Assembly: GCA_022835495.1 (NCBI GenBank)
Contig: BQOK01000001.1
Span: 2,976,001-3,040,000 of the forward strand
DNA from: Oscillospiraceae bacterium
Lineage (GTDB): Bacteria; Bacillota; Clostridia; Oscillospirales; Ruminococcaceae
Direction of reading: 5' to 3'
DNA: 64,000 nucleotides
The notes under the pieces were generated by a model. The model saw only the letters and a list, made by a program, of their open reading frames with translations. It did no database searches and was not told the DNA's origin. Positions 1 through 8,702 of this stretch are shown one piece after another. The position numbers were made by a program, and so were the translations under genes. The stretch's first letter is position 1. Every line of letters starts with the position of its first letter.

Positions 1-418
1 AGATACACGGGCATAACCGTATGTCTTTTTCAACTTGTTTTCATCTCCTTTTCCGTTTCAAAAGCTCATGCCTTTTTCGGACATATCCCCAAATGACAAA
101 ATAGCTTTTTCGGACACAAAATCATATCCCGATTGTCCGCCTGTAGGTAATGCCGAAAAGGTCTACCTTTACAGATACCTAATTACACGGAGGAGAGAGA
201 TGAATTACAGCAAACAGTCGTTGCAGTTTCCAATAGGGGACAGATAAGAGACCCGGAAAAGAGATTTCTGAAGTATGGCAAATAGCTCACCACCTTTGAG
301 CTGCAACGATCGTCCTGTTTTCTCAAAAAGCCTCCCTCAAATCAATGCACAATATCACCGGACGGAGAAAAGGGCTTTCTCTTTTGCCATTGCGATAGAC
401 TTTTTTTGATTTTGGGGA
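1..418. other. Left-edge stretch without a convincing gene
   Basis: No ORF here has family-like sequence. A 15-codon ORF at 200-247 (Met-Asn-Tyr-Ser start) follows a good ribosome site (GGAGGAGAGAG, about 190-199), but no family is recognised. It may be the front of a decayed gene or a leader peptide. Confidence 0.3.
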
Positions 419-476
419 TAAAAAAGACCGCTGACTGTACGCACACGGCGCGGGTCAACGGTCAGTTTTTCGGTGT
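419..476. terminator. Possible bidirectional terminator
   Basis: An A-run followed by GACCG-CTGAC pairs with GTCAA-CGGTC and is followed by a T-run (TTTTTC). This is the expected form of a rho-independent terminator readable on either strand. It lies about 50 bases beyond the 3' end of the minus-strand gene remnant that stops at 526. Confidence 0.5.
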
Positions 477-525
477 TCAGTTTTTGTGTTCTGCCTGACA
501 AACTGGATTTTATCATCCAATTGAA

Positions 526-708
526 CTAATCTTTTTCATGGTTCTTTCTTAAAGCACACAGTCTAACAATGTGTGGAATTGCAGACGGAAGAATAAGCAA
601 TAATCCCGGCGGGTAATCCATAACCAATACTATAACCGCTCCTACAAGTGAAATTACCAATCCAATAATCGATAACAGAAAATCTTTTTTCTTATCTATA
701 TAAATTTC
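526..708 (-). pseudogene. Remnant of a small hydrophobic protein abutting IS copy 1
   Basis: The minus strand is open for about 60 codons and ends in TAG at 526-528. It encodes Lys-Lys-Asp-Phe, a long hydrophobic segment (IIGLVISLVGAVIVLV), a second hydrophobic run ending IPHIVRLC, and a charged C-terminus. It reads like the C-terminal two transmembrane helices of a small membrane protein. No start codon with a ribosome site precedes it, and the IS5-like element begins four bases upstream, so the 5' end was probably lost at the IS junction. Family unknown. Confidence 0.4.
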
Positions 709-711
709 CTA

Positions 712-1557
712 AATAGTGTCTAGACAAGATCAGGTCAAAACAGTACACCAAATAGCAATGCAACGAATTTGCACAGCAGCCAGAAAAGATGTTGTAGTTT
801 TTGCATATCGAGTAGCAATGCCTCGCCAACGTTTCAGGTGCAAAAAAGCATTTTCCACCAGATGACGAAGCCGATACAAGTAACGGTCATACTCCCGCTG
901 CTGCTTGCGATTTCGTTTATCCGGAATGACGATATTCATTCCAGCATCAGCGGCATAAGCAATGATCTGATTGGTGTCATACCCACGATCGGCCAGTAAT
1001 GTTTCCGCCGATATTCCATCAATCAAGTGAATAGCTTCTTTGCAATCAGCTCGGGTACCCTCTGTGATAAGTACTCGGACCGGCATACCATTTGCATCCA
1101 CGGCAAGGTGAATCTTGGTATTGAGCCCCCTTTTGTACGGCTCATGTCCTGATTACCGCCACGGGCGCCTGCCGCATGTGGATGCACCTTACAGTGGCTG
1201 GCATCAATCATCAACCATTCAAAATCGGGCTCATCAACCAGAATTTCCAGCAGTTTTTCCCAGATCCCCTTGTCACGCCATCTGCGGAACCGCTGATACA
1301 CGGTACCCCATTTCCCGTAGAACGGCGGTAAATCCCGCCACGGTGCTCCTGTGCGTAAAATCCAAAACACGCCATTGATAAATCGCCGGTTATCCTGGGC
1401 TATTCCACCCCACTGCCCTCATTGTCCTGGTAGATGCGGTTCCAGCAGGCTCCATACCGCATCGCTGATGTCGTGGCGTTGTTGTTCATTCTTCATGGGA
1501 ACACCTCTTTCGGCTCTCTTGCTCCCATTATACCATATCGCTCGTGTAAACGCTATT
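712..1557 (-). mobile_element. IS5-family (IS427-like) insertion sequence, copy 1, defective
   Basis: This 846-bp element is nearly identical to the copy at 28463-29308 and lies in the opposite orientation. Its ends are inverted repeats (AATAGTGTCTAGAC at the left, AATAGCGTTTACAC at the right) and both sides carry the dinucleotide TA, consistent with a TA target duplication. The two-frame transposase is broken by a nonsense codon. The flanks do not rejoin into one gene, so insertion was probably followed by deletion. Confidence 0.9.
730..1496 (-). pseudogene. IS5-family transposase, inactivated by a stop codon
   Basis: This is the same two-frame DDE transposase as the 28.5-kb copy. The start is ATG at 1496. 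At 1419-1421 the CGA arginine codon of the intact copy is TGA, which stops translation after about 25 residues. Downstream coding is otherwise preserved, including the DAS motif with the first catalytic Asp, the ADRGYD motif with the second Asp, and the C-terminal Glu region. Two other amino-acid differences in the second frame (Asp to Gly and Ala to Asp) distinguish it from copy 2. It is probably not autonomous but could be mobilised in trans by copy 2. Confidence 0.85.
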
Positions 1558-2507
1558 TAGCAGGCGCAAGAAATCTCAGCCCCAATACCATAAAGTCATA
1601 CAGGGACACCTTTTGCCTGCTTTTACTATTTATGAAGGAGATGAACAAAAAGATAGACAGGATTTGCTTGGTCGATATTGATGCCGACTTGGTTGTTCGC
1701 TTTTTGGATTGGCTGGAATTGGAACGCCGGAACAGCGCCTCGACGAGAAATGTGCGGTTAGCTGCGATCCATGCGTTTTTTCGATATGTGCAGTTTCAAA
1801 ATCCGGAAATGCTGCTGCATTGCCAGCGTATTCTTGCAATTCCGATGAAAGAAACAGAAAAGAGATTTGTGGAATACCTGTCGGAACAAGTGCTGAAAGA
1901 TCTGCTTTCCATTCCAGACCAAACAAAGAAATGTGGAATACGAGATACGGCCCTGCTATGTTTGCTCTATGATTCTGGTGCAAGAGTTCAAGAACTGATT
2001 GATCTTTCCTTGTTAGATATTCGTCTGGAAACACCAGCAACGGTCCGTCTCTATGGTAAAGGTAGGAAAGTGCGCGTTGTCCCACTTATGTCACAAACGG
2101 CAGCCATATTGCAAAAGTATCTAAATATGTGGCACTTGGATGCTGTGCGCAGACCGGACGATCCAGTGTTTGTCAACCACCAGGGAAAGAGACTGACTCG
2201 CCCCGGAGTTACTTACATTCTAAACAAATATATGGTTCAAGTCTCTTGGCTGGAGGGCAAAAAAGGGGTTACTCCCCATGTTATCCGCCATTCCAAAGCA
2301 ATGCACCTGCTCCGTGCGGACGTTGATCTTCATTACATTCGAGATTTTCTTGGATATGTGCAGATTGAAACGACTGAGGTTTACGCCCGCGCGGATGCAG
2401 AGATGAAGCGCAAAGCATTGGAAACCGCAAATCTCGATCTTCCAGCCGAATCCCAGACAAGCTGGCAAAAAGATCAAAGCCTATTATCCTGGCTACAATC
2501 ACTATGA
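1558..2507 (+). pseudogene. Tyrosine recombinase/integrase, N-terminus lost at the IS
   Basis: The reading frame enters from inside the IS and becomes homologous at the junction (YLAGARNLSPNTIKSYRD), the first helix of the SAM-like core-binding domain of XerC/D-type integrases. The catalytic domain follows, with Arg in SGARVQEL, Lys in YGKGRK, His-x-x-Arg in HVIRHSK and the nucleophile Tyr in EVYARAD. The usual LGH motif reads LGY, so one catalytic histidine is replaced. The lost N-terminus and this substitution suggest an inactive relic. Related recombinases mobilise integrase-borne elements in Clostridia, and the inverted repeat at 2594-2649 could be a former substrate. Confidence 0.75.
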
Positions 2508-2546
2508 CAACAAAACAGAAAGTTTTATCGAAAGACATTTGCGTAA

Positions 2547-2580
2547 GAACGGCTGAATTTCAGCCGTTCTTCGCGTTTCT
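2547..2580 (+). terminator. Terminator-like hairpin after the recombinase
   Basis: A perfect 13-bp inverted repeat (AAGAACGGCTGAA, one-base loop, TTCAGCCGTTCTT) at 2547-2573 is followed by a T-rich run. It lies 40 bases after the recombinase stop codon. Confidence 0.6.
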
Positions 2581-2593
2581 TTTCATTATTCAA

Positions 2594-2649
2594 AACTTTT
2601 CATTAGGCTTCTTATGGAAAGCTTTGCATAACAAGCCCAATGAAAAGTT
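2594..2649. repeat. Long inverted repeat beside the recombinase
   Basis: AACTTTTCATTAGGCTT (2594-2610) is repeated in inverted form at 2633-2649 with one mismatch across a 22-bp spacer. Size and location next to a tyrosine recombinase suggest a recombinase arm or attachment site, or an element end. A transcript hairpin is the alternative, but there is no T-run after it. Confidence 0.5.
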
Positions 2650-2727
2650 CGAATGATGGAAAGAACAGACTTGCGTTGAGCGGAGAATTGTTATACCATA
2701 TACAGCGGTCGAGGGAGGTGGAGGTAT

Positions 2728-2880
2728 ATGGAAAATAACAGCATCAGCAATGCGGAGCGCAACGGGAAAGGTGTGAAGTTTGAGCGTATCCGCCGCATCA
2801 CAGGCTATCTTGTGGGCACGGTGGACCGCTGGAATGACGCCAAAAAAGCGGAGCTGGACGACCGCGTCAAGCACGCATAA
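2728..2880 (+). CDS. Small ICE-borne protein, NrdD-like C-terminal fragment
   Basis: A 50-residue protein starts at an ATG preceded by a strong GGGAGGTGG ribosome site. Its core RIRRITGYLVGTVDRWNDAK resembles the C-terminal motif of anaerobic ribonucleotide reductase. Short proteins of this type are a recurring cargo of integrative conjugative elements in Bacillota and are often labelled anaerobic ribonucleoside-triphosphate reductase. At this length it lacks the radical site and active-site cysteines and cannot be an enzyme. Its role is unknown. A rho-independent terminator follows at once, and the next gene is also an ICE-type gene. Confidence 0.65.
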   Translation: MENNSISNAERNGKGVKFERIRRITGYLVGTVDRWNDAKKAELDDRVKHA

Positions 2881-2894
2881 CAAATCATATACAG

Positions 2895-2941
2895 GCAGCG
2901 CCCGTGGGGAAAGATCCTCATGGGCGCTGCTTTTTCTTTTT
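2895..2941 (+). terminator. Rho-independent terminator between the ICE genes
   Basis: A perfect 9-bp stem (GCAGCGCCC at 2895-2903, GGGCGCTGC at 2922-2930) is followed by TTTTTCTTTTT. A possible GTG start for the next gene at 2904 sits in the loop, which argues against that start. Confidence 0.85.
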
Positions 2942-2954
2942 AGGAGGGAAGCCG

Positions 2955-4649
2955 CTGAAGGACATCAAAACAAGAGAACGCCATGACGGAGCAGAATTGC
3001 CCAAAACGCTCCGCCACGCTCCAAAAGAACTGGCCCAAAAAGGTCTGCGGGCCGCCAAAGAAAAAGGGAAAGAACAACTACAGCAGGCGGCACAAAATGG
3101 GATGGGCGGTGTAGAACAGGTATCCCCGGAAGAAACTGCCGGAGATCAGCTGCTGGGCAGGGCAGAAGAATGGGGCGGCACCGTTACTGCGGGCGGCAGG
3201 GATATGCTTCGTCGGATACCTGCCCGCGCGAATGCGGGCAGGCGTGCGAACCGGCTGGAGAAGCAGCGGGGCAATGCACCTGGCGGTCAGAACGCCCCGC
3301 AGGCGCGCTCTTTCAAGGAAAAAAGCACATGCAAGTTCCACGCACAGCAGGGCGAGGCACATGTCCTCAAGACGGGCAGGCCCGCTGTAAAGGCCGCCCG
3401 CCAGCCGGTAAAGACGCCGCAGGCAATCCACGCAGCCAAGCAACAGGCGGCGCACACGGCGAAACAGGCGGCACAGCGGGCAAAGCGGGCGGCGAGAGTT
3501 GCACAACAAGCGGTAAAGTCGGCGGGCAGGGCGATAGCCAATACCGCAAGAGCCTGTATCGCGGCAGTCAAAAACCTTGTGGCTGTATTGGCTGCGGGCG
3601 GCGGGCTTGCACTGTTTATTGTTCTGCTCATCTGCGTGATTGCGCTGGTGGCAGGTTCCGCATTCGGTATCTTCTTTTCATCTGAGCCGACAGGGAAAGG
3701 AATGACGCTGAAGCAGGCAGTGCAGATATTGAACGAGGAATACTACCAGAAGCTCAAAGAGATCGAAGCTGAGATCCCGCATGACCAGGTGGAATATATA
3801 TCCGAAGATGGTTCGGTGTCCATCCATTGGGAGGATATTCTGGCCGTATTCGCCGCAGACATGGCGGCAGACGAGTATGGCCAGCAGATAGTGGCGCTGG
3901 ATGATGGGCAGCTGGAGCAGCTGCGGGCAGTTCTATCGGATATGCACCAGATCAGCCACAGCACGCGCACAGTAGAACATGAGGAAGAGATCATCATCAC
4001 AGACGAGGACGGCAGTGAGGTGACGGAATGGGTGACCGTATCGGAAACGATACTGAAAATCAAGGTGTCGCACAAAACCGCCGCAGAGATGGCTGAAGCA
4101 TATGGCTTCACCCCACGCCAGGATGAACAGCTTGCGCTGCTGGCTGACCCGCAGTACGACGCGCTCTGGATGGAACTGTTGGGTGGATATGTCAGCGGCG
4201 GCGGACAAATCATTGATCCGGATACAGATTGGACAGGAACCGGAATCTTTGCATGGCCGCTGCCGCAGAGCTTTACGATTACTTCAAATTTCGGGTACAG
4301 GCAGGACCCCTTCACGGGGAAACTGACCTATCACAATGGCACGGATATTGCGGCCCCGCAGGGCACGCCCATTCTTGCAGCGGCCAGCGGCACTGTAACA
4401 ATTGCCAATGGTACCGACCCGTGGGGCGGCAGCTATGGATACCATGTGAAGATCGACCATGGCAGAGGACTGGAAACGTTATATGCGCACTGTTCAGCTA
4501 TCTCCGTCACAGCAGGCCAGCAGGTGCAGCAGGGCGAGGTGATCGGGTATGTGGGCAGTACAGGTAACTCCACGGGCAATCATCTTCACTTTGAAGTGTG
4601 GGAAAACAGGCGGAGAACAAATGCAATGGAATATTATACAATGCTGTAA
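2955..4649 (+). CDS. ICE-type M23 metallopeptidase with a membrane anchor
   Basis: About 564 residues. The N-terminal 200 residues are basic and rich in Ala, Lys and Gln. A transmembrane segment lies near residues 207-240 (LAAGGGLALFIVLLICVIAL). The C-terminal 120 residues form a LytM/M23 fold with zinc motif residues in YHNGTD and the HxH of NHLHFEV. Such proteins are parts of conjugation modules of Tn1549/CTn-like elements, where they cut peptidoglycan for the transfer channel. The start is set at CTG 2955, 7 bases after TAGGAGGG, because it gives the family-typical LKDIKTRE start and the GTG at 2904 lies inside a terminator loop. No other conjugation genes follow, so it is a remnant. Confidence 0.75.
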   Translation: MKDIKTRERHDGAELPKTLRHAPKELAQKGLRAAKEKGKEQLQQAAQNGMGGVEQVSPEETAGDQLLGRAEEWGGTVTAGGRDMLRRIPARANAGRRANRLEKQRGNAPGGQNAPQARSFKEKSTCKFHAQQGEAHVLKTGRPAVKAARQPVKTPQAIHAAKQQAAHTAKQAAQRAKRAARVAQQAVKSAGRAIANTARACIAAVKNLVAVLAAGGGLALFIVLLICVIALVAGSAFGIFFSSEPTGKGMTLKQAVQILNEEYYQKLKEIEAEIPHDQVEYISEDGSVSIHWEDILAVFAADMAADEYGQQIVALDDGQLEQLRAVLSDMHQISHSTRTVEHEEEIIITDEDGSEVTEWVTVSETILKIKVSHKTAAEMAEAYGFTPRQDEQLALLADPQYDALWMELLGGYVSGGGQIIDPDTDWTGTGIFAWPLPQSFTITSNFGYRQDPFTGKLTYHNGTDIAAPQGTPILAAASGTVTIANGTDPWGGSYGYHVKIDHGRGLETLYAHCSAISVTAGQQVQQGEVIGYVGSTGNSTGNHLHFEVWENRRRTNAMEYYTML

Positions 4650-4962
4650 ATGAATATTAAAACTTTTGTATTAACTGGTCGACAAAATGTTTTCCATTTT
4701 GGTACGGAGAAACAAAACGAGACGTAACAATTAGACTTAAAGATGTTTGACAAGGAAAAACGTGCCACATCATAAAATATATATTTTGCCAAAATAAAGA
4801 TTGCTTTTTTGTCCCAAAAGACGAAAGTCTTGCGGAAAAGTCAAAATAATACAGGCCAAGGTAAATTATTTCCATGTCATTTTCGTACAAAAAATGTCGA
4901 TAATAAATTGATGAAGAAAAATTTGGGGGATATTTTTGAGTTTTATGCAGTGGGGATAGAAA
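4650..4962. other. AT-rich intergenic stretch, possible promoter
   Basis: No gene is seen. TTGACA at 4747-4752 with TAAAAT at 4773-4778 (20-bp spacing, longer than ideal) could be a weak promoter for the next gene. The stretch marks the change from ICE remnant to glycan locus. Confidence 0.3.
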
Positions 4963-5997
4963 ATGATGAAATGGATGATAAAAAAGAACAAAGTCTTTCT
5001 TGCAATGATTATATTACTGCTTGCCTTATTATGCATCGGATGGGAGATTTCACTGCCTTACCGAACTCCAGTACTTGTTATCGGCACACAAGAAATATTT
5101 TCTGATGAATGGCAGGAATTCCTCCAGCAGCAAAAAAGTGCTGTGACTGTATATTATACGCAAAATTATGGCTGTACTGTTTTTGACGATGCATTTTGGA
5201 GTACAGAATACGATGGTCAGACACCGCTGGACTGCGCACGGAATCGGGCACTAGACACATTAATTGATAACTGTGTAGTGCTTCGAGCTGCTCAAGAAAG
5301 AGATTTAATTGAGAACATTGATTTACGGACTTTAAAGAAAGAATGGAAAGGGTTCAATAAACAGCGAGAATCATCGGTTTCGATGAATAGCGTCATGTAT
5401 GGTCCGATTGAGTACTCATTTGAAAATTATTATCGCCACCTCATTAGCAATCTACGCAATTCTTTGGAAGAAAATTTGATTGATGAGGATCCGCTGATAG
5501 AGGAAGCAGCACAGGAATTTTATGGAGAGAATCTGAATCAGTTTACGACTTCGGGCAATACACATGTATCTGGACTGCTGGTAGAAGGCAGTCATGCTTC
5601 AGCCTATCAGTTAATACAGGAAGCGCAAAGAGCTATTCGAGAGGGGATGAGCTTTGAAAATGCCTGCACCCGATATGCTACATCTGGTGAAGAAGAAAGG
5701 TTCCAGTTTACATCGCTGTCCCAAAAAGCAGATATTCATGGATTGAGCACAATTTATGCAGCGTGTTCACAATTAGAGATAGGAGAGATATCAGAAATAA
5801 TTGAAACGCAACAAGGGTATTATCTGCTGAAAATAACGGAAAAAGACAAGGAACAGGTCATGGCTTATGAGGAGGTGAAAAACCGCATTAGAGACATCTT
5901 GGCAACAGAAAAGTTGGAGTTGTATCTTCAAGCATTGCGCACAGAATATTCTGTCCGGATTTGCGAGCCTTTGTGGAACAAAATTCAAATCACGTAA
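4963..5997 (+). CDS. Membrane-anchored PpiC/PrsA-like peptidyl-prolyl isomerase
   Basis: A 344-residue protein with a basic N-terminus and one hydrophobic helix at about residues 10-30 (FLAMIILLLALLCIGW), so it is anchored outside the membrane. The middle is helical and SurA/PrsA-like. Residues about 195-300 resemble a parvulin domain, including the closing motif IIETQQGYYLLKITE and an AYEEVKNRI helix. It ends 16 bases before the secreted beta-helix enzyme and is probably co-transcribed with it. PrsA-like foldases help secreted proteins fold, and this pairing suggests a dedicated chaperone. The parvulin similarity is moderate, so isomerase activity is not assured. Confidence 0.7.
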   Translation: MMKWMIKKNKVFLAMIILLLALLCIGWEISLPYRTPVLVIGTQEIFSDEWQEFLQQQKSAVTVYYTQNYGCTVFDDAFWSTEYDGQTPLDCARNRALDTLIDNCVVLRAAQERDLIENIDLRTLKKEWKGFNKQRESSVSMNSVMYGPIEYSFENYYRHLISNLRNSLEENLIDEDPLIEEAAQEFYGENLNQFTTSGNTHVSGLLVEGSHASAYQLIQEAQRAIREGMSFENACTRYATSGEEERFQFTSLSQKADIHGLSTIYAACSQLEIGEISEIIETQQGYYLLKITEKDKEQVMAYEEVKNRIRDILATEKLELYLQALRTEYSVRICEPLWNKIQIT

Positions 5998-6013
5998 AGG
6001 GAGTTGGAGTATT

Positions 6014-8647
6014 ATGAAAAGAACGCTATCTGGTCTGCTTTCGCTACTGATAGTATTGACATTGTTCACACCGTTTTCAATCGTTTTTGCCGAAGAAGAT
6101 GCAGCTACAAGCGGGATCGTCTATTATGTAGATGCCGAGGATGGAGATGATAACAATCCGGGTACTTCACCAGAACAGGCCTGGAAGAGTTTGACAAAAG
6201 TAACGGCTACTACATTCCAACCGGGCGACCAAATTCTGCTCAAGTCGGGAAGTGTTTGGAATGGAGAATGGCTCTGGCCAAAAGGCTCTGGGGTGGAAGG
6301 TGCGCCTATTAAAATTGACAAATATGGGGGCGAGGCTCTCCCTGTTATTAATGGAATGGGTGTGGACCGGGGATTCAATTATTCTGGCGCCGTACATCTG
6401 CGGAATCAAGAATACTGGGAGATACGAAACCTCGAAATTACCAACGATGATGATTTTGATACAGACATTGTATTGCAGAGACCACAAGGCGATAACTCCT
6501 ATCCCAATAAGGACAAGACACGAAATGGAATCCTATTGATTGTAGACGGGGACCAGTTGGAAGATGATGCTGACGGTATCATGGATCATATTTATATCGA
6601 AAACTGCTATATTCATGATGTAGACGGCCCCAATGATTGGAATGATACATTTACAGGCGGCATTATTTTCAACGTGATTGGAAGTACAATTCGCCCTAAT
6701 ACCTCATTCCGGGATTTGAGGATTGCGAATAATACCATTCGCAAAGTGGATCTTTTGGGCATTACTGGATATGTGGATATGGTGCGCGGAAATTATCAAG
6801 CGGCGATTGGGCCGAATAACCTTTGGATGAGGGACATCTATATTGGACACAACTACATGGAAGATATTGGACAAGGTGGGATTGACCTGTGCGATGCGAT
6901 GAACGCTGTTGTAGAATATAATGTTGTGGATGGCTTTCTGAAAAGATATCCTTCGTTCCGTCCAACAGTGGCGCTCTATCCGTGGAAGTCAGAAAATGCT
7001 GTTTTCCAGTTTAATGAAGTATATAATGGCCCCTCCACAAACGCAGATGGAAGTCCATATGATATGGATTCTGCGTTGAAAAATGTAGTGTATCAATTTA
7101 ACTATTCGCACAATAACCCTTGCGGCTGGATGCTGTATATGGGCAAAAATGATAATGATATCATCCGGTATAATATCAGTGACGATGGTGGTGACTTCAT
7201 CATTAAATATTTCCTTACTGCCTGCACCACACCGACTTATTTTTTGAACAATGTAATTATCTATGATGGCGCGCGCACAAAATTTATGCATCGGGATCCT
7301 TTTAAATCAATGACATACTTTTACAATAATGTGTTTTATAATAAGAGTGAAACAACAACGACAGTTTGGCACGATACCAATCGTTATCTCGGAAATTTAG
7401 GACAGGTAGAATTCAGTAACAATTGCTTTTATGAAGCAAGTGGACAACACTCTCCTTATGAACCCAATGACCCCAACAAGATAACAGAAAATCCATTGAT
7501 GCTCAATCCAGGACAGGCACCTCAGAAAAATTCAGCGGGGATTTTAAGTGGTGCTACCATATGGGATGGCTATAAACTCCAAGCGGATTCACCTTTGATT
7601 GACGCTGGAATTTACGTGCCGCAAATGGGCGACCGAGACTTTTACGGCACACCGCTCTATTATGGGGCAGCACCCGATATCGGTGTACATGAATATCAGC
7701 AAGGTGAACAAACAACTCCGACTAATTTTGCTATGCAAGCCACAATTACAACTAATAATTCTCATCCGAGTTTTCCGGTGACCAACATTGCGGATGGTAT
7801 TTATACTCAGAATTCCCGTTGGGCCGCGCAGAATTCCGAATTGCCCATTTGGATTGATTTTAGCTGGAATGAAGATGTTACAATTAATAAGCTGATTTTG
7901 ACGGAAAATATCGTAAGCGGATGGGCCGGACCGCGTATCGCCTCATTAGAATTACAAATACCTTCTGCAGATGGCGCTTACACAACAGTTCATACTTACA
8001 ATGGTGAATTAGGCGACCATAAAACTATTGTTTTTGACCCAATCACTACATCGAATTTACGACTCAATATAACTGGACTGACACCAGATAGTACAGAACA
8101 TGGGCAAGGGGAAACAGACCCTAGCATTGTGGAGGCAGAGTTGTATTATGCGCCGGCTGAGACGCTAGATCCGCCAATTCCTCCAGAACCGGATCCTTCA
8201 GAGAACTTTCTTTTGAATGTTCCAGTTACCTCCAGTAGTGTACATCAACGTTTCCCAGCTGAATTAGTTAATGATGGTTTGAACACGGATTCGTCCCGCT
8301 GGGCAGCTAAAGATTCGGTTTTGCCCATCTGGCTTGAGTTTGACTTGCAGGGAGAAAAGACATTTAATACACTCGTGCTGGATGAAAACATTGTGGCAGG
8401 CTGGGCCACCGAGCGGATCGCCGGCATTGAACTGCAAAAGGCTGAGGGCGACACTTTTACAACGTTTTATTCCTATGAGGGGACGATTGGTACGTCCTGT
8501 GAATTAACCTTTGAGGATTGCTCCGCAGAAAAAATTCGTCTTGTGATCACATCGCTCCAGCCTGATACATCTGCTAATAGTCAAGGACAGACCGATCCCA
8601 GTTTGCGTGAAGTTGCACTTTACTATAAGCCGGAATCAACAAATTAA
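6014..8647 (+). CDS. Secreted right-handed beta-helix carbohydrate-active protein with two discoidin-like domains
   Basis: 877 residues with a signal peptide ending near VFA (about residue 26). It opens with the YYVDAEDGDDNNPGTSPEQA motif typical of secreted parallel beta-helix enzymes, followed by repeated Asn/Ile/Gly-rich coils (for example NNTIRK, IEYNVVDG-like strands) to about residue 560. The C-terminus has two tandem repeats of about 150 residues (nucleotides about 7715-8160 and 8197-8635) sharing SRWAA and LPIWI/LEF motifs, similar to F5/8 type C (CBM32-like) domains. It probably cuts or binds a host polysaccharide outside the cell. Beta-helix polysaccharide lyases and GH141-type fucosidases are both possible; the sequence alone does not decide. 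Confidence 0.75.
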   Translation: MKRTLSGLLSLLIVLTLFTPFSIVFAEEDAATSGIVYYVDAEDGDDNNPGTSPEQAWKSLTKVTATTFQPGDQILLKSGSVWNGEWLWPKGSGVEGAPIKIDKYGGEALPVINGMGVDRGFNYSGAVHLRNQEYWEIRNLEITNDDDFDTDIVLQRPQGDNSYPNKDKTRNGILLIVDGDQLEDDADGIMDHIYIENCYIHDVDGPNDWNDTFTGGIIFNVIGSTIRPNTSFRDLRIANNTIRKVDLLGITGYVDMVRGNYQAAIGPNNLWMRDIYIGHNYMEDIGQGGIDLCDAMNAVVEYNVVDGFLKRYPSFRPTVALYPWKSENAVFQFNEVYNGPSTNADGSPYDMDSALKNVVYQFNYSHNNPCGWMLYMGKNDNDIIRYNISDDGGDFIIKYFLTACTTPTYFLNNVIIYDGARTKFMHRDPFKSMTYFYNNVFYNKSETTTTVWHDTNRYLGNLGQVEFSNNCFYEASGQHSPYEPNDPNKITENPLMLNPGQAPQKNSAGILSGATIWDGYKLQADSPLIDAGIYVPQMGDRDFYGTPLYYGAAPDIGVHEYQQGEQTTPTNFAMQATITTNNSHPSFPVTNIADGIYTQNSRWAAQNSELPIWIDFSWNEDVTINKLILTENIVSGWAGPRIASLELQIPSADGAYTTVHTYNGELGDHKTIVFDPITTSNLRLNITGLTPDSTEHGQGETDPSIVEAELYYAPAETLDPPIPPEPDPSENFLLNVPVTSSSVHQRFPAELVNDGLNTDSSRWAAKDSVLPIWLEFDLQGEKTFNTLVLDENIVAGWATERIAGIELQKAEGDTFTTFYSYEGTIGTSCELTFEDCSAEKIRLVITSLQPDTSANSQGQTDPSLREVALYYKPESTN

Positions 8648-8656
8648 TCTTTATAG

Positions 8657-8702
8657 AGACGTCGCAGCGGGTACGTTTTATAATGTGCCCGCTGCGACGT
8701 CT
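8657..8702. terminator. Bidirectional terminator between convergent genes
   Basis: 15-bp perfect arms (AGACGTCGCAGCGGG at 8657-8671 and its complement at 8688-8702) enclose an AT-rich loop. The structure ends the beta-helix gene and overlaps the last codons of the response regulator on the other strand. Confidence 0.85.

Noticed and set aside
1434-1557. Start of the recombinase inside the IS
   Set aside because: Residues encoded here are antisense to the IS transposase and do not match integrases; the true N-terminus is missing.
3078-3685. Frames opposite and alongside the M23 peptidase repeat-rich N-terminus
   Set aside because: Low-complexity shadows of an Ala/Lys/Gln-rich coding region.
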